A stretch of 64,000 nucleotides of DNA. Source: Cellulomonas sp. KRMCY2 (GTDB taxonomy: Bacteria > Actinomycetota > Actinomycetes > Actinomycetales > Cellulomonadaceae). A model generated the notes under the pieces. That model searched no databases, was not told the origin of the DNA, and saw only the letters and a program-made list of their open reading frames with translations. A program made the translations under genes and the position numbers. This document shows positions 10,075 through 19,871 of the stretch, piece after piece (the stretch's first letter is position 1; each line of letters starts with the position of its first letter). The stretch is taken from NCBI RefSeq assembly GCF_000526515.1, contig NZ_JAGF01000001.1, forward strand, positions 4,216,001-4,280,000, given 5' to 3'.

Positions 10075-11556
10075 ATGGCAACGACGCACCCATCGCCGGT
10101 TCCTGCGACCCTCGCCGCGCACCTGCCGACCGGCCTGCTGATCGGCGGTCACTGGCGCCGGGCGACCGGCGGCGGCACGTTCGCCGTGCACGACCCGGCC
10201 ACCGGCGCAGAGCTCTTCGACGTGGCGGACGCGACGCCGGCCGACGGTCTCGCCGCCCTGGCCGCAGCGGACGAGGCCCTGCCGGCCTGGCGCGCCGTCG
10301 CACCCCGCGACCGCGCGGAGCTGCTGCGGGCGGTCTTCGAGCAGGTCGTCGCCCGGATCGACGACTTCGCGGCCCTGATCACCGCCGAGGGCGGCAAGCC
10401 GCTCGCCGAGTCACGGGCCGAGGTGACCTACGGCGCCGAGTACGTCCGGTGGTACTCCGAGCAGGCGGTCCGGATCAACGGGCTGGTCCGCACCGCGCCC
10501 GCCGGCACGAACCGGCAGCTCGTGCTGCAGCGCGGCGTCGGACCTGCGCTGCTCATCACACCGTGGAACTTCCCGCTGGCGATGGCGACCCGGAAGATCG
10601 CACCCGCGCTGGCGGCGGGCTGCACCGTCGTGGTCAAGCCGGCCGGTCTCACCCCGCTGACCACCGCACTGTTCGCCGAGGTCGTGCGCAGCGAGCTCGC
10701 CGCCCGCGGCCTGCCGGCCGGGGTCATCAACGTCGTGCCGACGTCGTCCTCCGGCGCCCTGACCGAGCCCCTGCTCGCCGACCCGAGGCTGCGCAAGCTC
10801 TCCTTCACCGGATCGACGGAGGTCGGCCGGGTGCTGCTGCGCGGTGCCGCCCAGGGCGTCCTGCGGACCTCGATGGAGCTGGGCGGCAACGCACCGTTCC
10901 TGGTGTTCGACGACGCCGACATCCCGGCCGCCGTCCAGGGCGCCGTCGCGGCCAAGATGCGCAACGCCGGACAGACCTGCGTCGCGGCGAACCGGTTCCT
11001 CGTGCACGAGTCCGTCGCCGACGAGTTCGCGCAGGGCCTCGCTGCGGCCTTCGGCGACCTGGTGGTCGGCCCGGGCTCGGCACCGGGGACGACCGTCGGG
11101 CCCCTGATCGAGTCCCGTGCCGTCGACCGGGTGGCCGAGGTCGTGGCCGAGGCGGTCGACGGCGGCGCCCGCGTGGCGATCGGCGGGGACCGGCCGGCCG
11201 GGCGCGGCTCCTTCTACAACCCGACAGTCCTGACCGGCGTCGACCCCGCGGCCCGGGCCGTCCGCGAGGAGATCTTCGGCCCGGTGGCCCCGATCGTCAC
11301 GTTCGGCACCGAGGACGAGGCGCTCGACCTGGCCAACAGCACCGAGTTCGGCCTGGTCGCCTACGCCTACACCCGGGACGTCGGGCGGGTCTTCCGGGTC
11401 GCCGAGCGCATCGAGTCCGGGATGCTGGGCGTCAACCGCGGCATGATCTCGGACGCGAGCGCGCCCTTCGGCGGCGTCAAGTCGTCCGGGCTCGGCCGCG
11501 AGGGCGGGGAGGCCGGGATCGAGGAGTACCTCGAGAGCATCTACGTCGCCCTGTGA
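10075..11556 (+). CDS. gabD: Succinate-semialdehyde dehydrogenase-type aldehyde dehydrogenase
   Basis: NAD(P)-dependent oxidation of succinic semialdehyde to succinate, the last step of GABA use. The 493-residue ALDH carries [11 protein letters not shown], the glutamate motif [17 protein letters not shown] and the catalytic cysteine in [14 protein letters not shown], a signature typical of GabD rather than of betaine-aldehyde-type enzymes. CATACT lies 11 nt before the ATG, so a leaderless start is possible. The stop overlaps the azlC GTG (GTGA). GABA would be supplied by the polyamine island at 40-53 kb; here it is linked to azlCD instead. Confidence 0.9.
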   Translation: MATTHPSPVPATLAAHLPTGLLIGGHWRRATGGGTFAVHDPATGAELFDVADATPADGLAALAAADEALPAWRAVAPRDRAELLRAVFEQVVARIDDFAALITAEGGKPLAESRAEVTYGAEYVRWYSEQAVRINGLVRTAPAGTNRQLVLQRGVGPALLITPWNFPLAMATRKIAPALAAGCTVVVKPAGLTPLTTALFAEVVRSELAARGLPAGVINVVPTSSSGALTEPLLADPRLRKLSFTGSTEVGRVLLRGAAQGVLRTSMELGGNAPFLVFDDADIPAAVQGAVAAKMRNAGQTCVAANRFLVHESVADEFAQGLAAAFGDLVVGPGSAPGTTVGPLIESRAVDRVAEVVAEAVDGGARVAIGGDRPAGRGSFYNPTVLTGVDPAARAVREEIFGPVAPIVTFGTEDEALDLANSTEFGLVAYAYTRDVGRVFRVAERIESGMLGVNRGMISDASAPFGGVKSSGLGREGGEAGIEEYLESIYVAL

Positions 11557-12302
11557 CCGACCCCGACGACCGCCCGCCGGCTCCCGGCCCCGCGGAGCAC
11601 GAGCCGCCAGTCGGCCGCGCCGTCGCCGTGCGGCAGGCCCTGTCGGTCTCGGCCGCGACCGGCGTGTACGGGATCTCCTTCGGTGCGCTGTCCGTCACCG
11701 CAGGACTCGACCTGTGGCAGACGATGGCGCTGAGCCTGCTGATGTTCACCGGTGGCTCGCAGTTCGCCTTCATCGGTGTGCTCGGCGCCGGCGGAGGCGC
11801 GGGGGCCGCCGTGGCGACCGCGGGGCTGCTCGGCGCCCGCAACGCCCTCTACGGCGCTGCGCTCGCCCCGCTGGTCGGTGGCCGCGGCCCACGAGGGTGG
11901 GCGGCCGCCCAGCTCACCATCGACGAGTCGATGGCCGTGGCGACCGCCCAGCCGGACCGGGCAGCGGCACAGACCGGCTTCTGGTGGACCGGGCTCGGCG
12001 TCTTCGCACTGTGGAACGTGTTCACCGTCGCCGGTGCTGTCGTGGGCGACGCTCTCGGCGACCCGACCCGCTGGGGACTGGACGCCGCGGCAGCGGCCGC
12101 GTTCCTCGGACTGCTCTGGCCCCGCCTGGCGAGCCGCACGGCCCAGCTCGTCGCGGCGGGCGCCGTCGTCGTGGCCCTGCTGCTGACGCCGGTCGCGCCG
12201 GCCGGGGTACCGGTCCTGGCAGCCGCAGCGGTCGCGGTGGCCGCGGGCTGGCGCGGACCCGGGCCCCGGCTGAGCCGCGACCCGGAACGGGTGGTCCGAT
12301 GA
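11553..12302 (+). CDS. azlC: AzlC-family branched-chain amino-acid exporter, large subunit
   Basis: Inner-membrane subunit that with AzlD forms an amino-acid (branched-chain type) efflux system. The 249-residue protein has an N-terminal cytoplasmic tail and several hydrophobic segments with the family stretches GISFGALSVTAGL, FTGGSQFAFIG and GARNALYG. The GTG start overlaps the gabD stop as GTGA, and its own stop overlaps the azlD start as ATGA, so gabD-azlC-azlD look translationally coupled. The substrate is inferred from family membership only. Confidence 0.9.
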   Translation: MTDPDDRPPAPGPAEHEPPVGRAVAVRQALSVSAATGVYGISFGALSVTAGLDLWQTMALSLLMFTGGSQFAFIGVLGAGGGAGAAVATAGLLGARNALYGAALAPLVGGRGPRGWAAAQLTIDESMAVATAQPDRAAAQTGFWWTGLGVFALWNVFTVAGAVVGDALGDPTRWGLDAAAAAAFLGLLWPRLASRTAQLVAAGAVVVALLLTPVAPAGVPVLAAAAVAVAAGWRGPGPRLSRDPERVVR

Positions 12303-12616
12303 GCGGCTACCTCGCCACCTGGGTGGCCGTCGTCGCCGCCTCCCTGCTCTGCTTCGCCATCAAGCTCGTCGGCCACCGGGTGCCGGAGCACTGGCTCGCG
12401 CAGCCCAGGGTCGCCCGCATCGCGAGCCTCGTCACGGTCGCCCTCCTCGGCGCCCTCGTCGCGGTGCAGACCTTCACCAGCGACGGCCGGGTGGTGGTCG
12501 ACGCCCGGCTCGTCGCGCTGGCGTGCGCGGCCCTCGCGCTCGCCCTGCGGGCACCGTTCATCGTCGTCGTGGTGCTCGCCGCCGTGGTCGCCGCGGTGGT
12601 CCGGGCGCTGACGTGA
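12299..12616 (+). CDS. azlD: AzlD-family branched-chain amino-acid exporter, small subunit
   Basis: A 105-residue membrane protein with about four hydrophobic helices, the small partner of AzlC. Family features include the first helix after MSGYLATWV, then the KLVGHRVPEHWL loop and a hydrophobic C-terminus. The ATG overlaps the azlC stop (ATGA). Length fits the family. Confidence 0.88.
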   Translation: MSGYLATWVAVVAASLLCFAIKLVGHRVPEHWLAQPRVARIASLVTVALLGALVAVQTFTSDGRVVVDARLVALACAALALALRAPFIVVVVLAAVVAAVVRALT

Positions 12617-12640
12617 GGCCGCTGTCGACCACCGCCTTGA

Positions 12641-12646
12641 TAACCT
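12641..12646 (+). promoter_or_regulatory. -10-like hexamer for leaderless acetyltransferase gene
   Basis: TAACCT with six nt to the GTG at 12653, the geometry seen at other starts in this window. Confidence 0.45.
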
Positions 12647-12652
12647 GCGCCG

Positions 12653-13192
12653 GTGGCACTCTTCCGTGAGCAGGCAGACGTCTCGGTGCGCCCGTCGATC
12701 GCACCGGACGACGCGGCGATCGCCCGGGTGCAGCTGAGGGCGTGGCGCTCGGCCCACGCCACCCTGCTCGGGGCGGAGCTGCTCGAACACCTGGACGTGG
12801 CGGCCGTGCGGGAGCAGTGGGCGCGCGCGATCACCGCTCCGCCGTCACCGGCGCACCACGTCCTCGTCGCGTGCGACGGCGCCCGCGTCGTCGGCTTCGC
12901 CGCCGCCCTGCCGGTCGAGGACGGCGTGGAGATCGCCGCGCTCGAGGTCGACCCGGACCACCAGCGTGGCGGGCACGGCTCGCGTCTGCTGGCCGCATGC
13001 GTCGACCTGGCCCGCGAGTCCGGCGCGCGGCACGTGCAGACGTGGGTGCTCGACGGCGACGACGCCCGCGAGCAGTTCCTGGGCGGGGCCGGGCTCGGCC
13101 CCGACGGTGCCCAGCGCGAGCTCGGGGTCGGCGCGGGGCCGGACGACCGGACGCGGCCGGTCACCGAGCGGCGCTGGGTCGCCGAGATCTGA
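12653..13192 (+). CDS. GNAT-family N-acetyltransferase
   Basis: Transfers an acetyl group from acetyl-CoA to an unknown amine. The 179-residue protein has a GNAT fold: the substrate-side segment RPSIAPDDAAIARVQLRAW near the N-terminus and the acetyl-CoA motif A, ALEVDPDHQRGGHGSRLL, at about residues 98-115. The C-terminus is acidic then basic without a known motif. GTG at 12653 is supported by TAACCT 12 nt upstream. It stands 36 nt after azlD but probably has its own promoter. It converges on the LD-carboxypeptidase gene. Confidence 0.85.
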   Translation: MALFREQADVSVRPSIAPDDAAIARVQLRAWRSAHATLLGAELLEHLDVAAVREQWARAITAPPSPAHHVLVACDGARVVGFAAALPVEDGVEIAALEVDPDHQRGGHGSRLLAACVDLARESGARHVQTWVLDGDDAREQFLGGAGLGPDGAQRELGVGAGPDDRTRPVTERRWVAEI

Positions 13193-13267
13193 CCGGCGGA
13201 CCGACACCGACCCGCAGCGCAGGGCCGGCCCTCAACGCGGCTTCGGCCCTCAGCGCAGCGCCGTCCC

Positions 13268-14296
13268 TCAGCGCAGGTGCTGGAGGAGCTCGGCGCCCGA
13301 CGTCCCGACGGTCAGGTCGGCGAGCGCCCCGTTCACCAGGGCGAGGTGCGGCGGGACGTGCCCGCAGTCGACGTCGAGCACCACCGGGACGTCCAGGTCG
13401 CCCAGGGCGCTGCGGACCGCGTCGCGCTGCGTGAACCCGCCGTCGTCCGGCGCGCGCGTCCGGCCGACGAGCACCGCCGTCGCGTGGTCGAACCAACCGG
13501 CCAGACGCAGCCGCCACAGGTCGCGGGCCACCGTCAGTGCGCCCGCCTCCGCAGCCTCCAGGTAGACGATCAGGCCCTCGGGCGCGTGCTCGCTCGCGAA
13601 CGCCCCCAGGTCCCCGAAGGGTGTCCCCGCCAGCATCGACACCGTCTCGAGGCACCCACCGACAAGCCGGCCCGAGACCTGCAGGTCACCCGCTCCGGGA
13701 TCGAGCGGGCACCAGCTCCCCGGGGTGTCCAGGGTGTACGCGGCGATCTCCGGATCGTCCTCCCACCGGTCGAAGCCCTGTGCCCGGTGACGCGACGACG
13801 GCCCCTGCGTGAGGCTCGAGCCGGCCGGCGCGGCTGCCACGTCGAGCCAGGACAGCTGCGGCGTCGGCACACGGTAGGGGGTGTCCATGAGGTTCTGACC
13901 GTGCAGCGTCGCCGTCCCGGTCAGCGTTGTCAGCGGCAGCAGCAGCGTCGAGATGTCCGAGTAGCCGACGAGCCACGTCGGCTTCGCAGCGCGCAACGCC
14001 GCGAGGTCGAGGTACGGCAGGACCTCGACCGCCAGCTCGCCGCCCCACGGCGGTACGACAGCGGCGATCCGCGGGTCGGTCAGCATCGCGGTCAGCTCCT
14101 CGGCGCGCTCCCGTGCCGGCGCGCTGACGACCCCGGTGCCGTCCATGCAGGTCCCGACGACCTCGTAGCCGCGGCGCCGCAGGTGCTCGAGGCAGACGTC
14201 CAGCCGCGGACGCAGATCGGCGGCGACCCCGGCCGACGGTGCGGTGACGCCGATCCGGTCGCCAGGGCGCAGCGGGGCGGGGTACCGGATCGTCAT
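13268..14296 (-). CDS. Peptidase S66 (LD-carboxypeptidase family) protein
   Basis: Serine peptidase family that trims the terminal D-Ala from peptidoglycan tetrapeptides; some members instead process microcin-like peptides. The 342-residue protein shows the nucleophile serine in LVGYSDISTLL, the glutamate in GGCLETVSML and the histidine in DVDCGHVPPHLALVNG, the three residues of the Ser-Glu-His triad. ATG at 14296 is preferred to the open upstream frame because CACGAT lies 12 nt before it. It converges on the GNAT gene; the short gap at 13193-13267 holds imperfect CCTCAGCGCAG-type repeats. Confidence 0.9.
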   Translation of the reverse strand: MTIRYPAPLRPGDRIGVTAPSAGVAADLRPRLDVCLEHLRRRGYEVVGTCMDGTGVVSAPARERAEELTAMLTDPRIAAVVPPWGGELAVEVLPYLDLAALRAAKPTWLVGYSDISTLLLPLTTLTGTATLHGQNLMDTPYRVPTPQLSWLDVAAAPAGSSLTQGPSSRHRAQGFDRWEDDPEIAAYTLDTPGSWCPLDPGAGDLQVSGRLVGGCLETVSMLAGTPFGDLGAFASEHAPEGLIVYLEAAEAGALTVARDLWRLRLAGWFDHATAVLVGRTRAPDDGGFTQRDAVRSALGDLDVPVVLDVDCGHVPPHLALVNGALADLTVGTSGAELLQHLR

Positions 14297-14302
14297 GGCG
14301 TC

Positions 14303-14308
14303 ATCGTG
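14303..14308 (-). promoter_or_regulatory. -10-like hexamer for leaderless S66 peptidase gene
   Basis: CACGAT (minus sense) with six nt to the ATG at 14296; it matches the weaker nAnnnT form. Confidence 0.35.
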
Positions 14309-14357
14309 GCAGGCACAGTCCTGGCGGCGCCACGGCCGACCGCGTGTCCGGCGACGG

Positions 14358-14801
14358 TCAGGCCGAGCGGTACAGGCGTGCCGCCGCACGCAGGGCCGCA
14401 CGGGCCCGACGCCGGTCGCGAGCGGCGTCGTAGGCGAAGCCCAGCCGGAACCAGGCGGCCCAGTCCCCCGGCTCGGCATCGACGCCGGCCCGGGCGAGCG
14501 TGAAGGCGTCGTCGGCGGCGGCGCGGTCGACCCGGCCGGCCGGGGTGCGGGGCAGGTCGTCGACCGGGAGGGCGCCGTCCGCGGCGAGCCGGTCGGCCAT
14601 CCGCTGCACCGTGACCGCGAGGTGCCACTCGGCGGCGATCAGCCAGAGGCCGAGGAGCGGCAGGATCAGGACGGCGGCTCCGAGGGCGACGCCGATCGGC
14701 TCGCCGGTCCGCACCAGCGCGAGACCGCGGCCGGCCACCGCCACGAGGTAGACGAGCAGCAGGCCGGTCAGGGCGAGGGCACCGAGCAGTGAGCGTCGCA
14801 T
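14358..14801 (-). CDS. Small two-helix membrane protein with TPR-like tail
   Basis: Not recognised as a named family. The 147 residues begin with two hydrophobic helices (about 5-27 and 35-57), followed by a soluble tail containing a helical Ala/Arg-rich stretch (AAWFRLGFAYDAARDRRRAR) that resembles a single tetratricopeptide unit. A gene of this kind next to dapB is common in related genomes as far as I recall, but its role is not known. It lies 16 nt after the dapB stop on the same strand, so it is probably cotranscribed with dapB. Confidence 0.7.
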   Translation of the reverse strand: MRRSLLGALALTGLLLVYLVAVAGRGLALVRTGEPIGVALGAAVLILPLLGLWLIAAEWHLAVTVQRMADRLAADGALPVDDLPRTPAGRVDRAAADDAFTLARAGVDAEPGDWAAWFRLGFAYDAARDRRRARAALRAAARLYRSA

Positions 14802-14817
14802 CGCAGGATCCGCCCGG

Positions 14818-16142
<1,325 letters not shown>

Positions 16143-16183
16143 TGCTGCAGACCACGGCTGCCCACCGTCAGGTGACTCTGCGT

Positions 16184-17063
16184 CTACGTGCGTAGCCAGG
16201 TGAGGATGGCGGCCAGGATGACGGCGCCGCGGTAGTTGATGGCGTGCTTGTCGTAGCGGGTGGCGAGCCCGCGCCACTGCTTGAGCAGGCAGAAGGCGCG
16301 TTCGACGACGTTGCGGCCCTTGTAGAGAACGGGGTCGTAGGTAACCGGTCGTCCACCGCGGCGCCCGCGGCGCTTGCGGTTGCCTTGCTGGTCGCGTGGC
16401 TCGGGGATGACCGCCACGACGCCGCGGCGGCGCAGCTCGGTGCGGATCGCCCGCGAGGAGTACGCCTTGTCGGCCAGGACCGCGTCGGGTCGGGTGCGCG
16501 GGCGACCCGGACCCGGGCGTGGGACCCGGATCGCGTTCAGCACGGGCAGGCACATCGGTGCGTCACCGCTTTGACCTGGGCCGATCAGGACCGCCAACGG
16601 CCGTCCCTTGCCGTCCACGGCGTGGTGGATCTTGGTGCTCAACCCGCCGCGGGACCGCCCGATCGCATGATCACCGGGCTCGGTCCGCAGATTCGTGTGA
16701 TTCGGCAGATCCCCCTGTGAGGCGCGGCAGGGTCGTCGCGTGCTGATGGGCACGGTTGATCGTGGAGTCGATGCTGACCGCCCAGTCGATGTCCCCGGCA
16801 GCGTCGGCCTCGGCCAGCAGTGAGGTGAAGATCTTGTCCCACGTGCCGTCCGCGCTGAACCGCTTGTGGCGCTTCCAGAGCGTCTGCCACGGCCCGAACC
16901 GCTCGGGCACGTCCCGCCACGCGAGCCCGCAGCGATACCGGAACACGATGCCCTCGACCACCTGCCGGTGATCCCGAAACGGTCGAGAACGGCCCCTGAC
17001 CTGCGGCATCAGCGGTGCGATCCGCTCCCACTGGGCTTCACTGAGTTCCTGCCTACGACTCAC
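16184..17063 (-). CDS. IS5-family DDE transposase in two frames (orfA/orfB)
   Basis: Cuts and joins the IS ends. orfA (17063-16671, GTG start) carries the helix-turn-helix/DUF4096 region (EAQWERIAPLMP) and the first catalytic Asp in SIDSTINRAHQH. orfB (16753-16184) carries GRSRGGLSTKIHHAVDGKG, the second Asp in VLADKAYSS and the Glu in NVVERAFCLLKQ. Moving from A to B needs a net +1 (or -2) shift, most simply at the GGGGG run near 16712-16716. All DDE residues survive, so the frame change may be programmed, as in many IS5 relatives, or a recent inactivating indel. Confidence 0.85.
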
Positions 17064-17093
17064 CCGACCAGCATCAACGCCCAGACCCGCTCA

Positions 17094-17113
17094 ACTAGGG
17101 AGACACGCCCTAG
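17094..17113 (-). repeat. Right terminal inverted repeat plus CTAG target duplication
   Basis: In minus sense reads CTAGGGCGTGTCTCCCTAGT, pairing with the left end at 18 of 20 positions. The CTAG also supplies the TAG stop codon of the adjacent VOC gene (17110-17112). Confidence 0.75.
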
Positions 17114-17466
17114 CTCCTCGCGACTTCCTTGATCCCCAGGACCGTCCCCTCCGGATCGGTGACGTAGCAGACCCTGCCCTGGCCGGGGATCTCGTCGACG
17201 TCACCGGCGAGCCCGCCACCGGCGGCAACGACACGCGACCGGGCAGCATCGAGGTCGTCGACCTGGATCCAGGCGATCGCGGGCTGCGCCTGCCAGCTGC
17301 GCGACATCAGGGCGGCGTCGATGCCCTGCCCCGGGCCGGTCTTCGCGAGGTGGTAGCCGGGTGCAAACGGCGACTCGACGGTCGCCCAGCCGAAGGCGTG
17401 GGCGTAGAACCGGGCCGACGCGGCGGGGTCCTCGGCGGTGATCTCGACGTGGACGATGGTTCCCAT
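17110..17466 (-). CDS. VOC (glyoxalase/bleomycin-resistance fold) protein
   Basis: Small metalloenzyme-fold protein of 118 residues; members act as dioxygenases, lyases or drug-binding proteins and the substrate here is unknown. It has the beta-alpha-beta-beta-beta pattern twice: VHVEITAEDPAASARFYAHAFGW at the N-terminus (first 20 of these are diagnostic) and IQVDDLDAARSRVVAAGG with GRVCYVTDPEGTVLGI at the end. ATG at 17466 follows a strong AAGGAGG site. The TAG stop lies within the CTAG flanking the IS, so the IS inserted exactly at the 3' end of this gene and may have removed nothing or a short tail. Confidence 0.87.
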   Translation of the reverse strand: MGTIVHVEITAEDPAASARFYAHAFGWATVESPFAPGYHLAKTGPGQGIDAALMSRSWQAQPAIAWIQVDDLDAARSRVVAAGGGLAGDVDEIPGQGRVCYVTDPEGTVLGIKEVARS

Positions 17467-17583
17467 GGGGCCTCCTTGATTCGGTCCGGCGGCGTACCGG
17501 GACGGGCCTCGACGTTCGACGGACGGCGTGGACCGTGGTCCTGCGGGGTCACCCGCCAACCCTCGATGCTTGACCTCTCGATC

Positions 17584-18510
17584 CTAGGAAGGGTCGCCGT
17601 GCCCAGGCGCGGACAAATCGCGCGGGTGCTGCGTCGCACCGTGGTCGCCCGAACCGGGTGCGTGCATGAGCGCGGCGATCCCGTGCTGCCGTCGGCGGAG
17701 GTCACCCGGTGCGAGGCCCGAGAACCTGCGGACCTCGCGTGCGGCGTGCGAGGCGTCGGCATACCCCTGGAGTGCCGCGAGCGTGGCCACGGTGCCGACC
17801 TGGTCCGGTGCGATGAGCTCGCCGACGAAGTGGTAGAACCGGATGATCGCCAGGAACGCCTTCGGTCCGACGCCGACATCGTGCAGGAACCAGCGACGCA
17901 GAGTGCTCGGGGCCACAGCGGCGGTCCTGGCCAGCTCGACGGCCGTGACCATCCCCCGTTCGGCGTCGGCCCGGGCGACGGCAGCGCGGACCGCGGCGGC
18001 GCGCGCCACCGGCACAGCCACGCCCGTCCGCGCTGCCTGGGCCAGGATCATCGTCGCGAGCAGTGCGAGCGGATCCTGCGCTGCTCGGAGCCGGTCCACG
18101 AGATGCAGGACACCGAGGACGTCTGAGGCCGGCGCGACCGCGTCCACGAGCGGGTCGGATCCGGTGAGCCGAACCACGGCAGTCGGCGTGAGCTGCGCAC
18201 CGATGTACCACGACGGCCCCCGCTGCACGAGGACGACGGGGTCGACGGCGACACCCGAGACCAACCCGTCGTTCGGACGCCCTCGGCCCGTCCGGACGTC
18301 GATCCGGACACCCGCGCGGGCCAGCGGCACCGCGACCACAGGCCGGCCGTTCGGGATGAGGACCTCACGTCGCGGGATGTCCGACGCCGGCGCCCGGACG
18401 ACCCACAGGTGCTCGATCAGGTCTTCGGACCCCGACGGGGGCGGACGTCGACGGTAGACCAGCTCCTCGTCCGTCCCCGACCCGCGGGTCCCGCCGCTCT
18501 CGGCTGCCAT
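17584..18510 (-). CDS. AraC-family transcriptional regulator
   Basis: A 308-residue regulator with an N-terminal DUF6597-like sensor region (about 15-130) and a C-terminal AraC domain with two helix-turn-helices (VTAVELARTAAVAPSTLRRW and LAALQGYADASHAAREVRRF). Its effector is unknown. GATCAT lies 12 nt before the ATG, suggesting its own leaderless message, although it follows the M16 stop by only 19 nt. The downstream VOC gene, 117 nt away on the same strand, is the most likely target. Confidence 0.88.
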   Translation of the reverse strand: MAAESGGTRGSGTDEELVYRRRPPPSGSEDLIEHLWVVRAPASDIPRREVLIPNGRPVVAVPLARAGVRIDVRTGRGRPNDGLVSGVAVDPVVLVQRGPSWYIGAQLTPTAVVRLTGSDPLVDAVAPASDVLGVLHLVDRLRAAQDPLALLATMILAQAARTGVAVPVARAAAVRAAVARADAERGMVTAVELARTAAVAPSTLRRWFLHDVGVGPKAFLAIIRFYHFVGELIAPDQVGTVATLAALQGYADASHAAREVRRFSGLAPGDLRRRQHGIAALMHAPGSGDHGATQHPRDLSAPGHGDPS

Positions 18511-18529
18511 CCGACGATGATCTCAGCGC

Positions 18530-19870
18530 TCAGGCACCGAACGGACCGACCTTGACGATCGATCGCGGTCGCGCGGCGAGCTCGGCGGCCAGCTCCTGGA
18601 CCTCCGCGACGGTGACCGCCCGGATGCGCTCGAGGGACTCACCCTGGGAGAGCAGCTCTCCGTGCACGAGCTCGGCCTTGCCGAGTCGGCTCATCCGTGA
18701 GCCGGTGTCCTCCAGGCCGAGCACGAGGCCACCGGACAGCTGACCGATGCTGCGCTGCAGCTCGGCAGCCGTGATCCCGTCGGAGGCCAGCCGCTCCCAC
18801 TCCTGGCTCAGCAGGTCGAGCACCTCGTCGACCTTGGCCGGGGTGCAGCCCGCATAGAGGCCGAAGATCCCGGTGTCGGCGTGACCCGAGGCGAAGCAGT
18901 AGACCGAGTAGGCCAGGCCCCGCTTCTCGCGGATCTCCTGGAACAGCCGCGACGACATCCCGCCGCCCAGCACGGCGCTGAGCACCGAGAGGGTGAACCG
19001 GCGCTCGTCCGTCGCCGTGAGCCCCGTGCCGCCGATGATCACGTTGGCCTGCTCCGTGGTCCGGTGCACGATGAGCTCGGTACCGGCCGTGGGGACGCCG
19101 GCCGCTGCCGAGGCGTCGGCCACCAGGTCGCGCCGACCGCCGGGCACACCGTCGGCCGGGAGCTCCCATCCACCGGCGGCCAGGGCCTGCGAGACCTGTC
19201 CGCACAGGGCGTCGTGGTCGATCCCGCCAGCCGCCGTGACCACGAGGCTGGTGGGCCCGTAGTGCTCGCGGTAGTGCGCCCACACGGCGTCCCGTGGCAC
19301 GGCCTTGATCGTGCCGGGGGTGCCCCCGATCGGCCTGCCGAGGGGGTGCGCACCGAGCACGGCCTCGGAGAACTGCTCGTGCACGACGTCCGACGGGTCG
19401 TCGTCGTTCATGGCGAGCTCTTCGAGGATCACCCCGCGCTCGATCTCGAGCTCGTCCGGGTCCAGGCGGGCCGAGGTGATCATGTCCGCGATCACGTCCA
19501 TCGCCATCGGCACGTCGGCGTCGAGCACCCGCGCGTAGTAGCAGGTGTGCTCCTTGCCGGTCGCGGCATTGGCCTCACCACCGACCGCGTCGAACGCCTC
19601 GGCGATGTCCATCGCGCTGCGCCGGGACGTGCCCTTGAAGAGCAGGTGCTCGAGGAAGTGGGTCGAGCCGTGGTGGCCGTCGCGCTCGTCGCGCGAGCCG
19701 ACGCCGACCCATGCCCCGACGGTGGCCGAGCGGAGGCCCGGCATCGACTCGGTCAGGACGCGAACACCGCCGGGCAGGACGGTACGGCGCACGATGGCGC
19801 CGCCGTCCTGCCCGGCGGTCACGTCACTGCCCGGTTGCCCCGGGCCGCTCAGTGGGAGGTCGAGGGGCAC
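18530..19870 (-). CDS. M16-family zinc metallopeptidase (processing-peptidase-like)
   Basis: A 446-residue insulinase-type peptidase. The inverted zinc motif HFLEH appears at about residues 71-75 with a downstream glutamate (EIERGVILEELAMNDDD), followed by the second M16 half with SRLFQEIREKRGLAYSVYCF. It belongs to the MppB/PqqL-like subset that follows pnp in actinobacteria; its substrates are unknown. The GTG start is one base after the pnp stop, so the pair is cotranscribed and coupled. Confidence 0.93.
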   Translation of the reverse strand: MPLDLPLSGPGQPGSDVTAGQDGGAIVRRTVLPGGVRVLTESMPGLRSATVGAWVGVGSRDERDGHHGSTHFLEHLLFKGTSRRSAMDIAEAFDAVGGEANAATGKEHTCYYARVLDADVPMAMDVIADMITSARLDPDELEIERGVILEELAMNDDDPSDVVHEQFSEAVLGAHPLGRPIGGTPGTIKAVPRDAVWAHYREHYGPTSLVVTAAGGIDHDALCGQVSQALAAGGWELPADGVPGGRRDLVADASAAAGVPTAGTELIVHRTTEQANVIIGGTGLTATDERRFTLSVLSAVLGGGMSSRLFQEIREKRGLAYSVYCFASGHADTGIFGLYAGCTPAKVDEVLDLLSQEWERLASDGITAAELQRSIGQLSGGLVLGLEDTGSRMSRLGKAELVHGELLSQGESLERIRAVTVAEVQELAAELAARPRSIVKVGPFGA

Positions 19871-19871
19871 C

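Noticed and set aside
16143-16183. Left end of the IS just after the transposase stop
   Set aside because: Only a weak partial match to the right end (about six of eight bases) versus 18 of 20 at 15714; kept as a rival idea in the IS finding.
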